Source of the DNA: Acanthamoeba sp. SK_2022b
Taxonomy: Eukaryota > Discosea > Longamoebia > Acanthamoebidae
Length of the DNA: 64,000 nucleotides
Reading direction: 5' to 3'
NCBI GenBank assembly: GCA_027943245.1
Contig: JANDJZ010001746.1
Coordinates: 186,001-250,000 of the forward strand
The translations under genes and the position numbers were made by a program. Of the stretch, positions 49,660 to 60,117 are shown piece after piece (position 1 is the stretch's first letter; every line of letters begins with the position of its first letter). The notes under the pieces were generated by a model. It made no database searches. It saw only the letters and a program-made list of their open reading frames with translations, and had not been told where the DNA came from.

Positions 49660-52550
49660 GGCGTCGCCACTTTACGCGGCAGGATCTGCTGCAATGCAGA
49701 CGCGTTCGGATAGGTGACCCAGTCCTTAGGCGCCGCGTAATCCGCCTTGTCTTGCCCGCTGCCGCTCACCTGTGACAGCACCGCCAGCCCCTGTGGCTGG
49801 ATCACCGCCTGGTGGAAATAATCCGCCAGTTTGGCCGGCGTCAGCTGTTGTACCTGCGCGATCAGCTTCTGACGGGTATCGAAGGCGAAATTGCCGCGAT
49901 CGAAATCGTTGGCGAACCGGCTGGCCTCTTCGCTCAGGGTTTGCGGCCGCTGCTTCAGCTCATTGATGAGCGCCTGTTTGTACTGCTCAAAGTCCGCCTC
50001 GCTCATGTCGCGCAAGCGCTTCTCGGTTTTCGGGTAGAAATCCTGATAACGCTGGTACAGGTAGGCCGGCTGCTTGCTGTTGCTCTGCAACAGGAAGCCC
50101 ACGCCCCACTGGCGCCCCACCGACATCGGGAAGGCAAAGACCGCATACCCCAATTGCTCCTGAGTGCGCAGTTGGCTATAGAACCACGGCTGAATAATCT
50201 GCCCCAGCAGCGAGCTGTAGGCCATGCCGGTCACTTCGTCGTAGCCGGTCGGCACATAGACCGCCGCCAGCGCCGAGTCAGTGCTGCTGCCCACCTGTTG
50301 CAGGTTGGCCAGCTGATTCTTGTCCACCACCACGTCTTCGCCGTGCCACCATTCGATGCCGGTACAGCCCAGGCGATGTTTCAGCGTCGACGCCAGCGTG
50401 TCGACCTGCTGCTTGCTCATGTTGCCCACCACCAATAGCTCTGGCGTGGCCTCGGCCAGCAGGCTATCGCGATAGGCCAGCACGTCTTTCAGCGTCAGCG
50501 TCTTCAGCACTTCGCGGCGCTCGCTGCGTTCGGAATACGGCACGCGGGAAACCATCTGCACCGGCTGAATGGCCAGCTCAAACGCCTTGCCCTTCTCGGC
50601 GGCGTCCAACTGTTCCAGATACCAGGATTTGGCCTGCGCCAGCTGATCTTCCGTCGGCGTGAAGCTGGAATAGCCCTCGATCAGCGCCGTCAGCAACTGC
50701 GGCAAACGCTGGGTAAAACCGTTGGCGTTAAACATCAGGCCGTTGTTCGGCGAGGTCGAGAAGCTCAGCCCGCCGACCGATGCCTGATAGCTCAGCTGAC
50801 CCAGCGCGAGGCCGGCCAGATAATCCGTCAGCGAGAACAGCACCTGGTTACGCGCGGAATCCATGGTCTTGGCGTTGCGGAAAGCGACGGTGACGTCGGC
50901 CTTCGGCTCGTCGGCGAAGTAACGGCTCGGCATGTACAGCACGCGCAGGCCAGGTTTATCCACCACCATTTCCGGCTTTTTGAACTCGTGCGACGGCTTG
51001 GTCAGGGTAAAGTCATCCGGGATATACGGGTTGAGCGCTGGCAACGACAGGGAAATGCCGCTGCCCAGCTGCTGCCACTGCGTAAAGCGCTGCGGCGTGA
51101 TTTTGTCGACCTGGTAAGGCGCGTTAACGAAATAGGCCGTCTTGTTATGCGGTTCATCCGGGCTGACGAACCAGATGCGCGCGTTTTGCGGCGTCATGGC
51201 ATCCAAACGTTCGGCGATCGCCTTAGGATCATAACGATCGGCCAGGTAAGGCGCGTCCAGCGCATGCTCAACCGGCACGCGCAGCATCGTGTCCACCAGC
51301 CATTCGATGTAGTCCATGTCACGCGTGATCGACGGATAACGGAAATCCAGGTTCAGAACATGCGAGATTTCATCGAAATAGCTTTGCTTGATACCTTCGC
51401 TGCGCAGCATTTTCAGGTAGTTGAAAATGGCGGCGACGACTTCGTCGCGCTGGGCCAGGCCTTTGTCGGTCAGGGAGACACTGATGGCGAAGACGCCGCC
51501 GTTGCGATCGACCATCGGGTCGGCGCCAGCATTGATGGCGTCCGCCAGCCCCTGCTTCTGCAACCAGTCAGACAGGGTGTTCTTGCTGCGGTTGCCGATC
51601 AGGTAGCTGATGTAGGTATCGGTTTTACTGCGAAACGCGGCGCTGTTGTTATCGATGCGGAACTCGACCTTCAGCTGCTTGCGCGGCTGCGCCGGCACAT
51701 AGTGAATGATGATGCCCTGCTGTTCCTGCGTCACGGCCGGCACGGTGATCGGCGGCACGCTGGCGTCGTGATTCGGCACGCGGCCAAAGGTTTTCGCTGC
51801 AATATCAGCCAGCTGCGGCAGCGGCTGATTGCCGTACAAAACGCCCATCATCAGGTTGGCGGAGTAGTAGCGTTTATAGAAGCCGGTCAGCTCATCGTGC
51901 AACTTGCTGTCCGGCTTGTCTTTCAGCGTATCGAGATTACCGCCGGAGAAGCGCGCGCTCGGATGCGCCGGGTTAAGGGTTTCCGCGCCGACCTGCGCCA
52001 TACGCATGCCGTCGCGCGAACGCGCCATCGTCAGTTCGGCGTTCACCGCGTTGCGCTCGCGATCGGCATTGCCCGGATCCAGCAGCGGCTCGGCAATGGC
52101 GTCGGCCATGCGATCGACCGCCGGCTCCAGCGCGTCATTTTCCACTTCCAGATAGAAGGCAGTGCGATAAGAGGCCGTGCTGGCGTTGTGGCTGCCGCCG
52201 TGCTTTTTCAGGAATTCGGACAGGTTCTCCGGCTCTGGGTAACGTTTGGAGCCCATCAGTACCATATGCTCCAGATAGTGCGCCAAGCCCAGTTGGCTGT
52301 TCGGATCTTCGAGTGACCCGACCGGCAATGCCAGCGCCGCCAGCGATTTCGGAGCCTGGGCATCGGACACCAGCAACACCGTCATGCCGTTAGCCAACTT
52401 GATCGCTTCATACTGACGTGGATCGTGTTCGCTCTTGTTGATCTTCTCCGCCAGCGGTTGCCATCCTTGCGCGGCCCAACTCAACGGTGCCCAACATATA
52501 GCCAATAATACCAGCCCGGCGATACGGGCCAACTGTCTGCGCATATCCAA
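49656..52550 (-). CDS. ptrA: pitrilysin (protease III)
   Basis: Pitrilysin is a periplasmic zinc metalloprotease that degrades small peptides such as insulin B chain. The 964-residue protein has a Sec signal peptide (about 1-27) and the inverted zinc motif HYLEH (H91, E94, H95), with the distal Glu in NAVNAELTMARS. Four insulinase-type domains are expected. It lies inside the rec cluster between recC and recB, as in E. coli; the recC-ptrA gap is 226 bp and shows no clear terminator. Confidence 0.97.
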   Translation of the reverse strand: MDMRRQLARIAGLVLLAICWAPLSWAAQGWQPLAEKINKSEHDPRQYEAIKLANGMTVLLVSDAQAPKSLAALALPVGSLEDPNSQLGLAHYLEHMVLMGSKRYPEPENLSEFLKKHGGSHNASTASYRTAFYLEVENDALEPAVDRMADAIAEPLLDPGNADRERNAVNAELTMARSRDGMRMAQVGAETLNPAHPSARFSGGNLDTLKDKPDSKLHDELTGFYKRYYSANLMMGVLYGNQPLPQLADIAAKTFGRVPNHDASVPPITVPAVTQEQQGIIIHYVPAQPRKQLKVEFRIDNNSAAFRSKTDTYISYLIGNRSKNTLSDWLQKQGLADAINAGADPMVDRNGGVFAISVSLTDKGLAQRDEVVAAIFNYLKMLRSEGIKQSYFDEISHVLNLDFRYPSITRDMDYIEWLVDTMLRVPVEHALDAPYLADRYDPKAIAERLDAMTPQNARIWFVSPDEPHNKTAYFVNAPYQVDKITPQRFTQWQQLGSGISLSLPALNPYIPDDFTLTKPSHEFKKPEMVVDKPGLRVLYMPSRYFADEPKADVTVAFRNAKTMDSARNQVLFSLTDYLAGLALGQLSYQASVGGLSFSTSPNNGLMFNANGFTQRLPQLLTALIEGYSSFTPTEDQLAQAKSWYLEQLDAAEKGKAFELAIQPVQMVSRVPYSERSERREVLKTLTLKDVLAYRDSLLAEATPELLVVGNMSKQQVDTLASTLKHRLGCTGIEWWHGEDVVVDKNQLANLQQVGSSTDSALAAVYVPTGYDEVTGMAYSSLLGQIIQPWFYSQLRTQEQLGYAVFAFPMSVGRQWGVGFLLQSNSKQPAYLYQRYQDFYPKTEKRLRDMSEADFEQYKQALINELKQRPQTLSEEASRFANDFDRGNFAFDTRQKLIAQVQQLTPAKLADYFHQAVIQPQGLAVLSQVSGSGQDKADYAAPKDWVTYPNASALQQILPRKVATP

Positions 52551-52776
52551 AATAAACCCCTATTCTGACGTCGCTACGCCCACTCCCTGACGTTGGCGAC
52601 GTGCATCAAAACCACATAACCAAATCTGTACTCGCCGGGTTCTTCGCCAATGTGGCGGCCCGAAGCACGGCGGGTATATGCCTGTACGTTATGTAAGACC
52701 GGGAATTACCCCAATGGTTGAATATAACCTTCGTTATTTTTACCACCTCCCGCCGCACAGCACCACCGGGGGATTG

Positions 52777-55700
52777 TTACCCCAAGTTATGCCGCGCCAC
52801 CGGCAACAGATAACGCTCTGTTTCGGCCAGTATTTGCGCCAAGTATTCATTATCCAATTGGCGGAACACTCGCTGCACGTAGGGATCTTCCCCTTCTCCG
52901 GGAATGCGCTGATCGCCCTGCCAGGCCTGCAGCAGTTTGGCGCGTGCCTTAATTTGCGCTTCTTCCTCCCAGTCGATTTCCTGCGTTTCCGGCAGATAGC
53001 ACTGGCTTAGCCACGCCCAGCCGCTCTTGTTCAGCAACAGCAGCGGCTGACTCAGACCGCGCTGATAGCCCGCCAGCAGTTCCGCCAGCTGCGCCTGTGC
53101 CTCTTCTGGCGCCAGCGCGGCAAAGCGCCAGGCGGAATTCTTGCGGCCATACATGCGGCTTTCACCGGTGCCGCCGGCGCAGCAGTACACCAGGTGCTCC
53201 AGCCACAGCAATATGCCGTCCACCGCCGACAGCGTAGCGGGCCGCCAGCGCAGCAGGCCGTCATCCTGCACCTGATGCAGCCAGCCGCTGAGACGTACGC
53301 CGGCGATATCGATATCCAGCTCCAGGCTATGGCTCTCTGCGCGTTCCGCACGCACCTGCTCGGCCAGTTCGCTCATCTCCTCCTGCTGTTTTTGCCAATA
53401 GATTTCGCCGAAGGCGCCATAGGGCAAGCCGCCGGCGGCGCGCACTCGCTGGAACAACCGTTCGGGATCGTTGCCGTCTATCAGCGTATTCAGCAGCTGG
53501 CTGTTGAACTGGTAACGGCTGAGGTTATCCAGCGTGAAGGGTTCTTCGTCGGGCAGCTCGGTCTCTTCCAGGATAAAACTGACGCCCAGCCGCAGTTGGA
53601 AAAATGCGCGAATCGGATGGCGGTAAAATCGCAGCAGCTCATCCAACGATATTTGCTGCAGCGCTTCGGCAGGCAGCGGCTGGTTGAACGCCGGATGCGC
53701 CGCACCGCGCCCATCGGCGGCGGGCAGCCACTCGGCGGCATAGCTTTGCGCCTCCGAGCCCGGCAAGAAATTCTCGGCGGCGAACGGCATGCGCGCGTGC
53801 CACTTCAGCAAGTGCTCACCAACCCGCCGGGCGCTGTCGTCTGCGCTGAGTTCCTCATCTCCCGGCAGACAATAGCTTTGCTCCAGGTACTCCAGCAGCT
53901 CGGTGACCAGCACCGAAGGGTAGCGCGGGCTGTTGTCTTGAATGGAACGGCCGATGAAACTGATATACAGCCGCTGCTGAGCGGACAAAATCGCTTCCAG
54001 GAACAGATAGCGGTCGTCATCGCGACGGCTACGGTCACCGCGTTTAACCTGCTGCGCCATCAGATCGAACCCCAGCGGCGGCAGCGTGCGCGGATACACG
54101 CCGTCGTTCATGCCCAGCAGGCACACCACCTTGAACGGAATGGAACGCATCGGCATCAGCGTACAGAAGTTGATTTGCCCGGCGAGGAAGCGCTGGCTGA
54201 TGCGCTCCTGATCGAGGCGCGCCGCCAGATCGTCACGCAGAATGGTCAACGGCACCTCATCGGGATAGCGCGCCGCCAGGCCAAAATTGATGGCTTGCTG
54301 CCACTGCTGTTCGATCAGCGCCAGCACGACTTCGGTGTCGCTGTCCGCAGCGAAGAAGGCATCCAGCAGTTGCCGGCACAGCGGCAGCCACGCTTCGAGC
54401 GGGCGCGCTTCGCTCAAGATTTGCCGCCAGTGGCTGAGCTGCGCCAGCAGATCCGCCAACTGCCCCGCCAACTCGGCGACCAATCCGCTCGATTCGTCGT
54501 AAGGTAAAATGCCCTGCCAATCGCCGGCATTGCTGTCCATCGCGTAGCCGAGCAGCATACGTGTAATGCCGAAGCGCCAGGTATGCTGGCCGGTGGCGGG
54601 CAGATCCAGTTCGCGCACGTTATCGTCGTCCAGGCCCCAGCGCACGCCGGATTCACCGACCCAATGACGCAACAGGCGCAGCCCCTCTTCGCCAATGGCG
54701 AAACGGGCGGCCAGGGCCGGCACCTCCAGCAGCGCCAGTACCTGTTCCGAGGTAAAGCGACTTTGCGGCAGATCGAGCAGTGAAATGAACGCCTGCAGCG
54801 CCGGATGTGCCTGACGCGCTTTACGGTCGGAAATGGCGAACGGCAGGTAGCGCTCGGCGGGGGCATTGCCGAACACCGCCTGAATGTAAGGCGTGTAGCT
54901 GTCGATATCCGCCACCATCACGATGATATCGCGCGGCGTCAACGACGGATCCTGCGCCAGCATGCTCAGCAGTTGATCGTGCAAAACCTCCACTTCCCGC
55001 TGCGGGCTGTGGCAGGCATGCAGGCTGAGGGAGCGGTCGTTCTCATCAAGCGAACGTTTGCTGAAGCTGCTTTCCAGCGTTTCCGCAGTAATACCGATTA
55101 CCGCATGGTCTTCCAGCTCCAGCATATCGCGCTGAACGGCGTGCAGCATGGTATCTGCCGGGATATCGACAAAGGCGTCGACCTCTTGCGCCCCTTCCAT
55201 CTGCGACAGCAGATAGAGGTGATCGCGCCCCAGCTTGCCCCAGGAGGCCAGCAGCGGGTTACTGAGCTGCTGCTGGCCTTCGGCGTCAAACAGGCGCGCC
55301 GCGTCATCCGGCTCGCGGAACAGCCCCTGCTCACGAGCCTGGTGGTAGTGACGGCGCTTGCGGCTCTGCAAGCGAGCCAAGAAAGCGTAATCCTGAATGT
55401 CACCCCAGTAATAGCGACAGGGGTTGGTGAACATCAGGTGGATATCGATATGCCGCCCCAGCGCCTGCAGCGCCTCCAAATAGACCGGCGGCAACGCCGA
55501 GATACCGCAGATAAACACCCGCGGCGGCAAACCGGGCGGGCACGTTTTTGCCTGCTCCAGCGCGTGGATAAAGCGGCTGTACAGATTGGCGCGGTGCCAT
55601 TCCGGCTGCCCCAGCTCTTGCGTGTACTCCACCAATCGCGCCCAGAGCGGCGCCTGCCATTGCTGAGCCTCAGCCAGACCGTCGATGCGCTCACCGCGCT

Positions 55701-56148
55701 GCCAGCTCTCCAGCCACTGCGGGCGATAAACCAAATACTGGTCGAACAGGTCGGCGACCCGGCCGGCCAACTGGTGGATCTTGCGCTTGTCGCCGTCATC
55801 GGTCAGATAGTGCTGCAGTGGCGCAAACGCCGGCTGGGTCAGCATCTCCGGCAGCAACCACATCAGCTTCCAGGTCATCGCGTCCTTGCTGAAGGCGCTC
55901 TCTTTCGGGATATCCGGCAACACCCGGGTGAACATATCCCAAATAAAGGTCGCCGGCAGCGGAAACGCGACATTGGCGGCGATGCCGAACTGTTCCGCCA
56001 GCTGCATCTGCAGCCATTGCGCCATGCCGGGGCTCTGCACCAGCACCACTTCCGGTTGAAAAGGATCGGCCAACGGATCTCTGGCTATCAGCGCGCTGGT
56101 CAGCGTTTTCAACAAATCCAGCTGATTGGAATGATAAACCGTGAACAT
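52777..56148 (-). CDS. recC: exodeoxyribonuclease V subunit gamma RecC
   Basis: RecC holds RecB and RecD together and scans for Chi. The start at 56148 (MFTVYHSNQLDLLKTL) gives 1123 residues (E. coli 1122) with GGAG upstream; the frame extends 38 codons upstream without homology. Conserved parts include VLVQSPGMAQWLQMQL, RVFICGISALPPVYL, HACHSPQREVEVLHDQLL and TLMPMRSIPFKVVCLLGMND. As expected for RecC, the helicase and nuclease residues are degenerate. It is the last gene in the ppd-recC run. Confidence 0.97.
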   Translation of the reverse strand: MFTVYHSNQLDLLKTLTSALIARDPLADPFQPEVVLVQSPGMAQWLQMQLAEQFGIAANVAFPLPATFIWDMFTRVLPDIPKESAFSKDAMTWKLMWLLPEMLTQPAFAPLQHYLTDDGDKRKIHQLAGRVADLFDQYLVYRPQWLESWQRGERIDGLAEAQQWQAPLWARLVEYTQELGQPEWHRANLYSRFIHALEQAKTCPPGLPPRVFICGISALPPVYLEALQALGRHIDIHLMFTNPCRYYWGDIQDYAFLARLQSRKRRHYHQAREQGLFREPDDAARLFDAEGQQQLSNPLLASWGKLGRDHLYLLSQMEGAQEVDAFVDIPADTMLHAVQRDMLELEDHAVIGITAETLESSFSKRSLDENDRSLSLHACHSPQREVEVLHDQLLSMLAQDPSLTPRDIIVMVADIDSYTPYIQAVFGNAPAERYLPFAISDRKARQAHPALQAFISLLDLPQSRFTSEQVLALLEVPALAARFAIGEEGLRLLRHWVGESGVRWGLDDDNVRELDLPATGQHTWRFGITRMLLGYAMDSNAGDWQGILPYDESSGLVAELAGQLADLLAQLSHWRQILSEARPLEAWLPLCRQLLDAFFAADSDTEVVLALIEQQWQQAINFGLAARYPDEVPLTILRDDLAARLDQERISQRFLAGQINFCTLMPMRSIPFKVVCLLGMNDGVYPRTLPPLGFDLMAQQVKRGDRSRRDDDRYLFLEAILSAQQRLYISFIGRSIQDNSPRYPSVLVTELLEYLEQSYCLPGDEELSADDSARRVGEHLLKWHARMPFAAENFLPGSEAQSYAAEWLPAADGRGAAHPAFNQPLPAEALQQISLDELLRFYRHPIRAFFQLRLGVSFILEETELPDEEPFTLDNLSRYQFNSQLLNTLIDGNDPERLFQRVRAAGGLPYGAFGEIYWQKQQEEMSELAEQVRAERAESHSLELDIDIAGVRLSGWLHQVQDDGLLRWRPATLSAVDGILLWLEHLVYCCAGGTGESRMYGRKNSAWRFAALAPEEAQAQLAELLAGYQRGLSQPLLLLNKSGWAWLSQCYLPETQEIDWEEEAQIKARAKLLQAWQGDQRIPGEGEDPYVQRVFRQLDNEYLAQILAETERYLLPVARHNLG

Positions 56149-56180
56149 CAAGGCTCCTTTAAAACAAAAGACATACCGGC

Positions 56181-56537
56181 TTAAAAGCGAGTGCAATACC
56201 AGCGGCTCAGCGTTGCCCACTGCCGCTGCGGCGTTTGGATCCTGACCGTCAATCGGCGGCAATCACTCTCGGCATCGTCAAGCGCCGTCTCGCGTCGCCA
56301 CCCTTCCGGCAGCGGTTCAGCCTCGAGCCGCCCGGTGACGGCAAACGCCTCCAGCTGCTGATGCGCCAGCCCCCAGGCTTGCCGGTAGTGCCACTGGCGC
56401 TGAAACGACTGCAACAGCACCTGATGATACTGTAACAAGCCCAGCAGCGACACCGAGAACAGCAAGGCCGCCACCAACACTTCCGGCAGGCTGAAGCCGT
56501 TGCGGGATATCCGCCCAGCCCGAGCGTTAGCCGTCAC
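56181..56537 (-). CDS. ppdC: prepilin peptidase-dependent protein C-like pseudopilin
   Basis: This small type IV pilin-like protein has a prepilin leader: basic residues, G, then FSLPEVLVAALLFSVSLLGLL (Glu5 present). I chose the GTG at 56537, which overlaps the ygdB stop and gives 118 residues; the longer frame reaches into ygdB without a conserved sequence. A Cys pair (C-R-R and W-Y-C) is in the C-terminal part. It probably forms part of a minor pseudopilus with PpdA, PpdB and YgdB, processed by a prepilin peptidase encoded elsewhere. Confidence 0.82.
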   Translation of the reverse strand: MTANARAGRISRNGFSLPEVLVAALLFSVSLLGLLQYHQVLLQSFQRQWHYRQAWGLAHQQLEAFAVTGRLEAEPLPEGWRRETALDDAESDCRRLTVRIQTPQRQWATLSRWYCTRF

Positions 56538-56973
56538 AGTCGGCCAGCCTTTTCTCGGGGCAAAAATCCAGCCGACCGCCCGGCTGTGCTTGCACCTTGC
56601 CAGCGGCCTCCGCGCCGTTAAAGGTGCCCCATTGATACAACCATAGCGGTTCACCGCCGCGCATCTCGCCAAGGCCGCGTACCGTCACAACGCCCGCTCT
56701 GGCAGACAGCCGAGCGCAGGCCGTCAGCTCCGCGCGCTGCCTGCATAACCAGGCCGCCGCACTCAGCTCAGCGCGTGGCCAGCGCTGGCTCATGCCCCAA
56801 CTCAGCGCCGAAGCGGCCTGATTGTAAGCCTGAAGGTAACGCTGCTGATCGGCAGCCAGTAACAGCGCGTTATCCAACTGCCGATGCTGAGCGTTAAGCA
56901 ACATCAGCCCGAGCGCCAGCAGCAGCATCACCGCCGCCAGGGTGCTACCGCCTCGCTGGGTGCGCCGGTTCAT
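56527..56973 (-). CDS. ygdB: DUF2509 family protein YgdB
   Basis: This 148-residue protein has a short basic N-terminus and one membrane helix (about 10-28, GSTLAAVMLLLALGLMLLNA). The C-terminal DFCPEKRLADC matches E. coli YgdB (135 residues). It resembles a PilX-like minor pilin without a classic Glu5. Start and stop overlap ppdB by 4 bp (ATGA) and ppdC by 11 bp. Confidence 0.88.
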   Translation of the reverse strand: MNRRTQRGGSTLAAVMLLLALGLMLLNAQHRQLDNALLLAADQQRYLQAYNQAASALSWGMSQRWPRAELSAAAWLCRQRAELTACARLSARAGVVTVRGLGEMRGGEPLWLYQWGTFNGAEAAGKVQAQPGGRLDFCPEKRLADCDG

Positions 56974-57548
56974 GGCAGCGCCGCCATTTCGACGCTCCCG
57001 CTCAGGCTGCGCCCGATACGTGCATCGCTGGCGGAGCGCCCCGCCAGCGTCAGGCGAGCCAAGGTCGCGCCGTGATTGCCCCGCTCTATCGCCACATGAA
57101 ACCGCTCAATGCGCACCTCGTCATGGTCGAGCAGCCGCTCCCAGCCACCGCCATCGCATTGGCTCACGCCGCGCTGCCCTTCCAAGCCGCCATTGCGCAG
57201 CCGGTAACCAAAGTAGCCTGCATCCTCGCCCGAAGTGAGCCATTGCCCGCTGCGAGCAATGTCGTAGGCAACGATAACGCAGCTGCCCGCCGCTTCTCCC
57301 GCAGCCTGGCCGATCAGCAGCGGCCGGCCGGCGCACTGCCCGGCGCAAAAACCGGCGCGGCGCAGATCTTTCTCAATGCCGAACGCCAACTGCCGCAGCG
57401 TTGACTCCAGCCGAAAGTGCTGGCCGACGGCCACGCTTTGCTGGCGCAACAGCGGGTAAGTTTTCGCCGCGCCGAGCGCGATTACGCTGCCGAAGACCAA
57501 CGCCAACATCACCTCCGGCAAGGTAAAACCGCGTTCTGGAGTCAACAT
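56970..57548 (-). CDS. ppdB: prepilin peptidase-dependent protein B-like pseudopilin
   Basis: The start at 57548 gives 192 residues beginning MLTPERG followed by FTLPEVMLALVFGSVIALG, a clear type IV prepilin leader with cleavage after Gly7 and Glu5 of the mature protein. Several Cys residues follow (FCAGQCAG). PilW-like minor pilin; E. coli PpdB is 187 residues. It overlaps ppdA by 7 bp and ygdB by 4 bp. Confidence 0.9.
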   Translation of the reverse strand: MLTPERGFTLPEVMLALVFGSVIALGAAKTYPLLRQQSVAVGQHFRLESTLRQLAFGIEKDLRRAGFCAGQCAGRPLLIGQAAGEAAGSCVIVAYDIARSGQWLTSGEDAGYFGYRLRNGGLEGQRGVSQCDGGGWERLLDHDEVRIERFHVAIERGNHGATLARLTLAGRSASDARIGRSLSGSVEMAALP

Positions 57549-58045
57549 AGCGCCATGCCCCTGAGCCGCTGCCCTTCGCTGCACAAACGCAGCCGCCCAC
57601 GGGCGGACAGCACCAGCCGCAGGCTGCCTGCGTCGTTGCTGAGAAGGATGTGCCCCGCCTGCGCGGTATTGCGCAAACCGTAAAACCCAATCTCTTTGCC
57701 GGTGTAGCCGCTCAGCGCAACGTCGCGATAAGACGGCGAGAAGGCAGAGCCTTCGGCGGAAGCGCAATCCGGCGGCGGCACGCCACCGCCCAAACACCAG
57801 GGCGTGCCGTTCTTGAACCACAGCAGCGTCGTGCGGTTACGCCAGTTGGCGTCCGCCTGCAAGCGCAGCAGAAACGCCAGCAGCTGTTGGGCCGTGTGTT
57901 CCAGCCGCAGCGCTTGCTGATGATAGCGCCATTGCCCGACGCCCCAGCCGGTCAGCATGGCGGCGATCAATATCGCCGCCAACAGCTCAATCAACGTCAT
58001 GCCACGCTGGCGATCATCAATGTTCGAGAGAGTATTGTCGTTCAT
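57542..58045 (-). CDS. ppdA: prepilin peptidase-dependent protein A-like pseudopilin
   Basis: First gene of the pseudopilin-recC run. The start at 58045 gives 167 residues with a leader ending DDRQRG and mature MTLIELLAAILIAAMLTGWG (Glu5). The C-terminal region FYGLRNTAQAGHI and GRLRLCSEG matches E. coli PpdA. It is a GspH/FimT-like minor pilin. An ATG farther upstream is not supported by homology. Confidence 0.88.
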   Translation of the reverse strand: MNDNTLSNIDDRQRGMTLIELLAAILIAAMLTGWGVGQWRYHQQALRLEHTAQQLLAFLLRLQADANWRNRTTLLWFKNGTPWCLGGGVPPPDCASAEGSAFSPSYRDVALSGYTGKEIGFYGLRNTAQAGHILLSNDAGSLRLVLSARGRLRLCSEGQRLRGMALC

Positions 58046-58171
58046 GCCGCCAGTGTAAGGGCCGTAACAACGCGGTAAAGCCGCATGCGCAAGCGCTGCG
58101 GCAAGCTGCGCAATGTTTCCTCTACGACGGCAGGCGGCGACAAAAAAAAGCGGCGCGGTGCGCAATGCGGA

Positions 58172-58201
58172 TAAAAAAAGGGGCGCAATCGCTGCGCCCC
58201 T
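58172..58201 (-). terminator. Rho-independent terminator of thyA
   Basis: On the minus strand AGGGGCGCAG and its partner form a stem around GCGATTGC and are followed by seven T residues. It lies 19 bp after the thyA stop. Confidence 0.9.
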
Positions 58202-58219
58202 GATGTGATGCGGTTAAGG

Positions 58220-59014
58220 TCAGATCGCGACCGGCGCCTTGATGGCCGGATGCGGATCGTAACCTTCGATCTCGAAGTCTTCGAAACGGTAATCGAACAG
58301 CGAAGCCGGTTTGCGTTTGATCACCAGTTTCGGCAACGGACGCGGTTCACGCGTCAGCTGCAGCTGAGTCTGTTCCATGTGGTTGCTGTACAGGTGGGTA
58401 TCGCCGCCGGTCCAGACGAAATCGCCCACTTCCAGATCGCACTGCTGCGCCATCATGTGCACCAACAGCGCGTAGCTGGCGATGTTGAACGGCAGGCCGA
58501 GGAAGACGTCGCAGGATCGCTGGTACAGCTGGCAAGAAAGCTTGCCGTCCGCTACGTAGAACTGGAAGAACGCGTGGCACGGCGCCAACGCCATCTGATC
58601 CAGCTCGCCGACGTTCCAGGCGGAAACGATGATGCGGCGCGAATCCGGATCCTGCTTCAGCTGTTGGAGCACGTTGCTCAGCTGATCGATCTGACGGCCG
58701 TCCGCTGTGCCCCAGGCGCGCCACTGTTTGCCGTACACCGGGCCGAGATCGCCGTTTTCATCGGCCCACTCGTCCCAAATGGTGACCTTGTTGTCACGCA
58801 GGTAGGCGATGTTGGTATCGCCGTTCAGGAACCATAACAGCTCATGAATGATCGAACGCAGATGACATTTTTTGGTGGTCACCAACGGGAAACCTTCCTG
58901 CAAGTTGAAACGCATCTGGTGGCCGAAAATCGACAACGTGCCAGTGCCGGTACGGTCGGCTTTAGGGGTGCCCTCGGCGAGCACCTTGTTCATCAAATCC
59001 AGATACTGTTTCAT
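58220..59014 (-). CDS. thyA: thymidylate synthase ThyA
   Basis: ThyA methylates dUMP to dTMP using methylene-tetrahydrofolate. The 264-residue length equals E. coli. The catalytic Cys is C146 in [12 protein letters not shown], and the dUMP-binding [17 protein letters not shown] is intact. It starts 7 bp after the lgt stop, so the two are coupled as in E. coli. Confidence 0.99.
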   Translation of the reverse strand: MKQYLDLMNKVLAEGTPKADRTGTGTLSIFGHQMRFNLQEGFPLVTTKKCHLRSIIHELLWFLNGDTNIAYLRDNKVTIWDEWADENGDLGPVYGKQWRAWGTADGRQIDQLSNVLQQLKQDPDSRRIIVSAWNVGELDQMALAPCHAFFQFYVADGKLSCQLYQRSCDVFLGLPFNIASYALLVHMMAQQCDLEVGDFVWTGGDTHLYSNHMEQTQLQLTREPRPLPKLVIKRKPASLFDYRFEDFEIEGYDPHPAIKAPVAI

Positions 59015-59021
59015 TTGTCCC

Positions 59022-59894
59022 TCACGACAGTTGTTGCTGCGGGCGACGACGGTACGCCCAAATCATCATAATAACACCGGCCACCACCATCGGGATGGAC
59101 AGGATCTGCCCCATGCTGATCACGCCGTCGAACAAGCCAAGCTGGGCATCCGGCTGGCGGAACGCTTCAACGATGATGCGGAATGCGCCATAACCGATCA
59201 GGAACAGGCCCGATACGGCGCCCATCGGCCGCGGCTTGCGAATAAACAGGTTCAGAATGATAAACAGCACCACGCCTTCCAGCAGCAGTTCATACAGCTG
59301 CGACGGGTGGCGCGGCAGTACGCCGTACTGGTTCAGCAGCGGCAGCAGAGAAGGATCGGCGGCGGCGAGGGCCACGTCTTCGCTGCGCGAGCTTGGGAAC
59401 AGCATTGCCCAAGGGGTATCGGTGGTCACGCGGCCCCACAGTTCACCGTTGATGAAGTTGCCGAGGCGGCCGGCACCCAGACCGAATGGGATCAGTGGCG
59501 CGATAAAATCGGAAACCTGGAAGAAGGTGCGTTTGGTGCGGCGAGCGAACCAGAACATCACCAGAATCACCCCCATCAGGCCGCCGTGGAACGACATGCC
59601 GCCATCCCAGACCTTGAACAGATAGAGCGGGTTATCCAGGAACAGCGGCAAGTTGTAGAACAGCACATAGCCTACGCGGCCGCCGACGAATACGCCCAGG
59701 AAACCGGCGTAGAGCAGGTTTTCAACTTCGTCTTTGGTCCAGCCGCTGCCCGGCTTGTTGGCGCGGCGCACCGCCAGCCACATGGCAAAAACGAAACCGA
59801 CCAGGTACATCAGGCCGTACCAATGCAAAGAAACCGGGCCAATGGAGAAAATGACCGGATCAAATTTAGGAAACGCCAGATAGCTATTGCTCAT
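59022..59894 (-). CDS. lgt: prolipoprotein diacylglyceryl transferase Lgt
   Basis: Lgt attaches diacylglycerol from phosphatidylglycerol to the lipobox Cys of prolipoproteins. The 290-residue inner-membrane protein has about seven helices, H103 in [10 protein letters not shown], and the signature [14 protein letters not shown] with R143, both at E. coli positions. It lies upstream of thyA and 223 bp downstream of ptsP. It modifies lipoproteins such as MltA and YgdI encoded in this window. Confidence 0.98.
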   Translation of the reverse strand: MSNSYLAFPKFDPVIFSIGPVSLHWYGLMYLVGFVFAMWLAVRRANKPGSGWTKDEVENLLYAGFLGVFVGGRVGYVLFYNLPLFLDNPLYLFKVWDGGMSFHGGLMGVILVMFWFARRTKRTFFQVSDFIAPLIPFGLGAGRLGNFINGELWGRVTTDTPWAMLFPSSRSEDVALAAADPSLLPLLNQYGVLPRHPSQLYELLLEGVVLFIILNLFIRKPRPMGAVSGLFLIGYGAFRIIVEAFRQPDAQLGLFDGVISMGQILSIPMVVAGVIMMIWAYRRRPQQQLS

Positions 59895-60117
59895 CTATCA
59901 CCACAACATGTCTGTTATTTTTCCCCATGCGGGGGCGGCAGGTGTCAAGCGGCGACGGAGATTATCCCGCGCCTTGCAAACGGCAGCGTTAGCCGCTGTG
60001 GTGTGCAAGGCGACGAGCATGCGCCGCGCTGAGGTTGCGCATCATAACATAGGCTTAACGCGGTCCGGTCCGGCAGGGCGGGAAAAGTTCTGTAAAAAAA
60101 ATCACACCGCACGGCGG

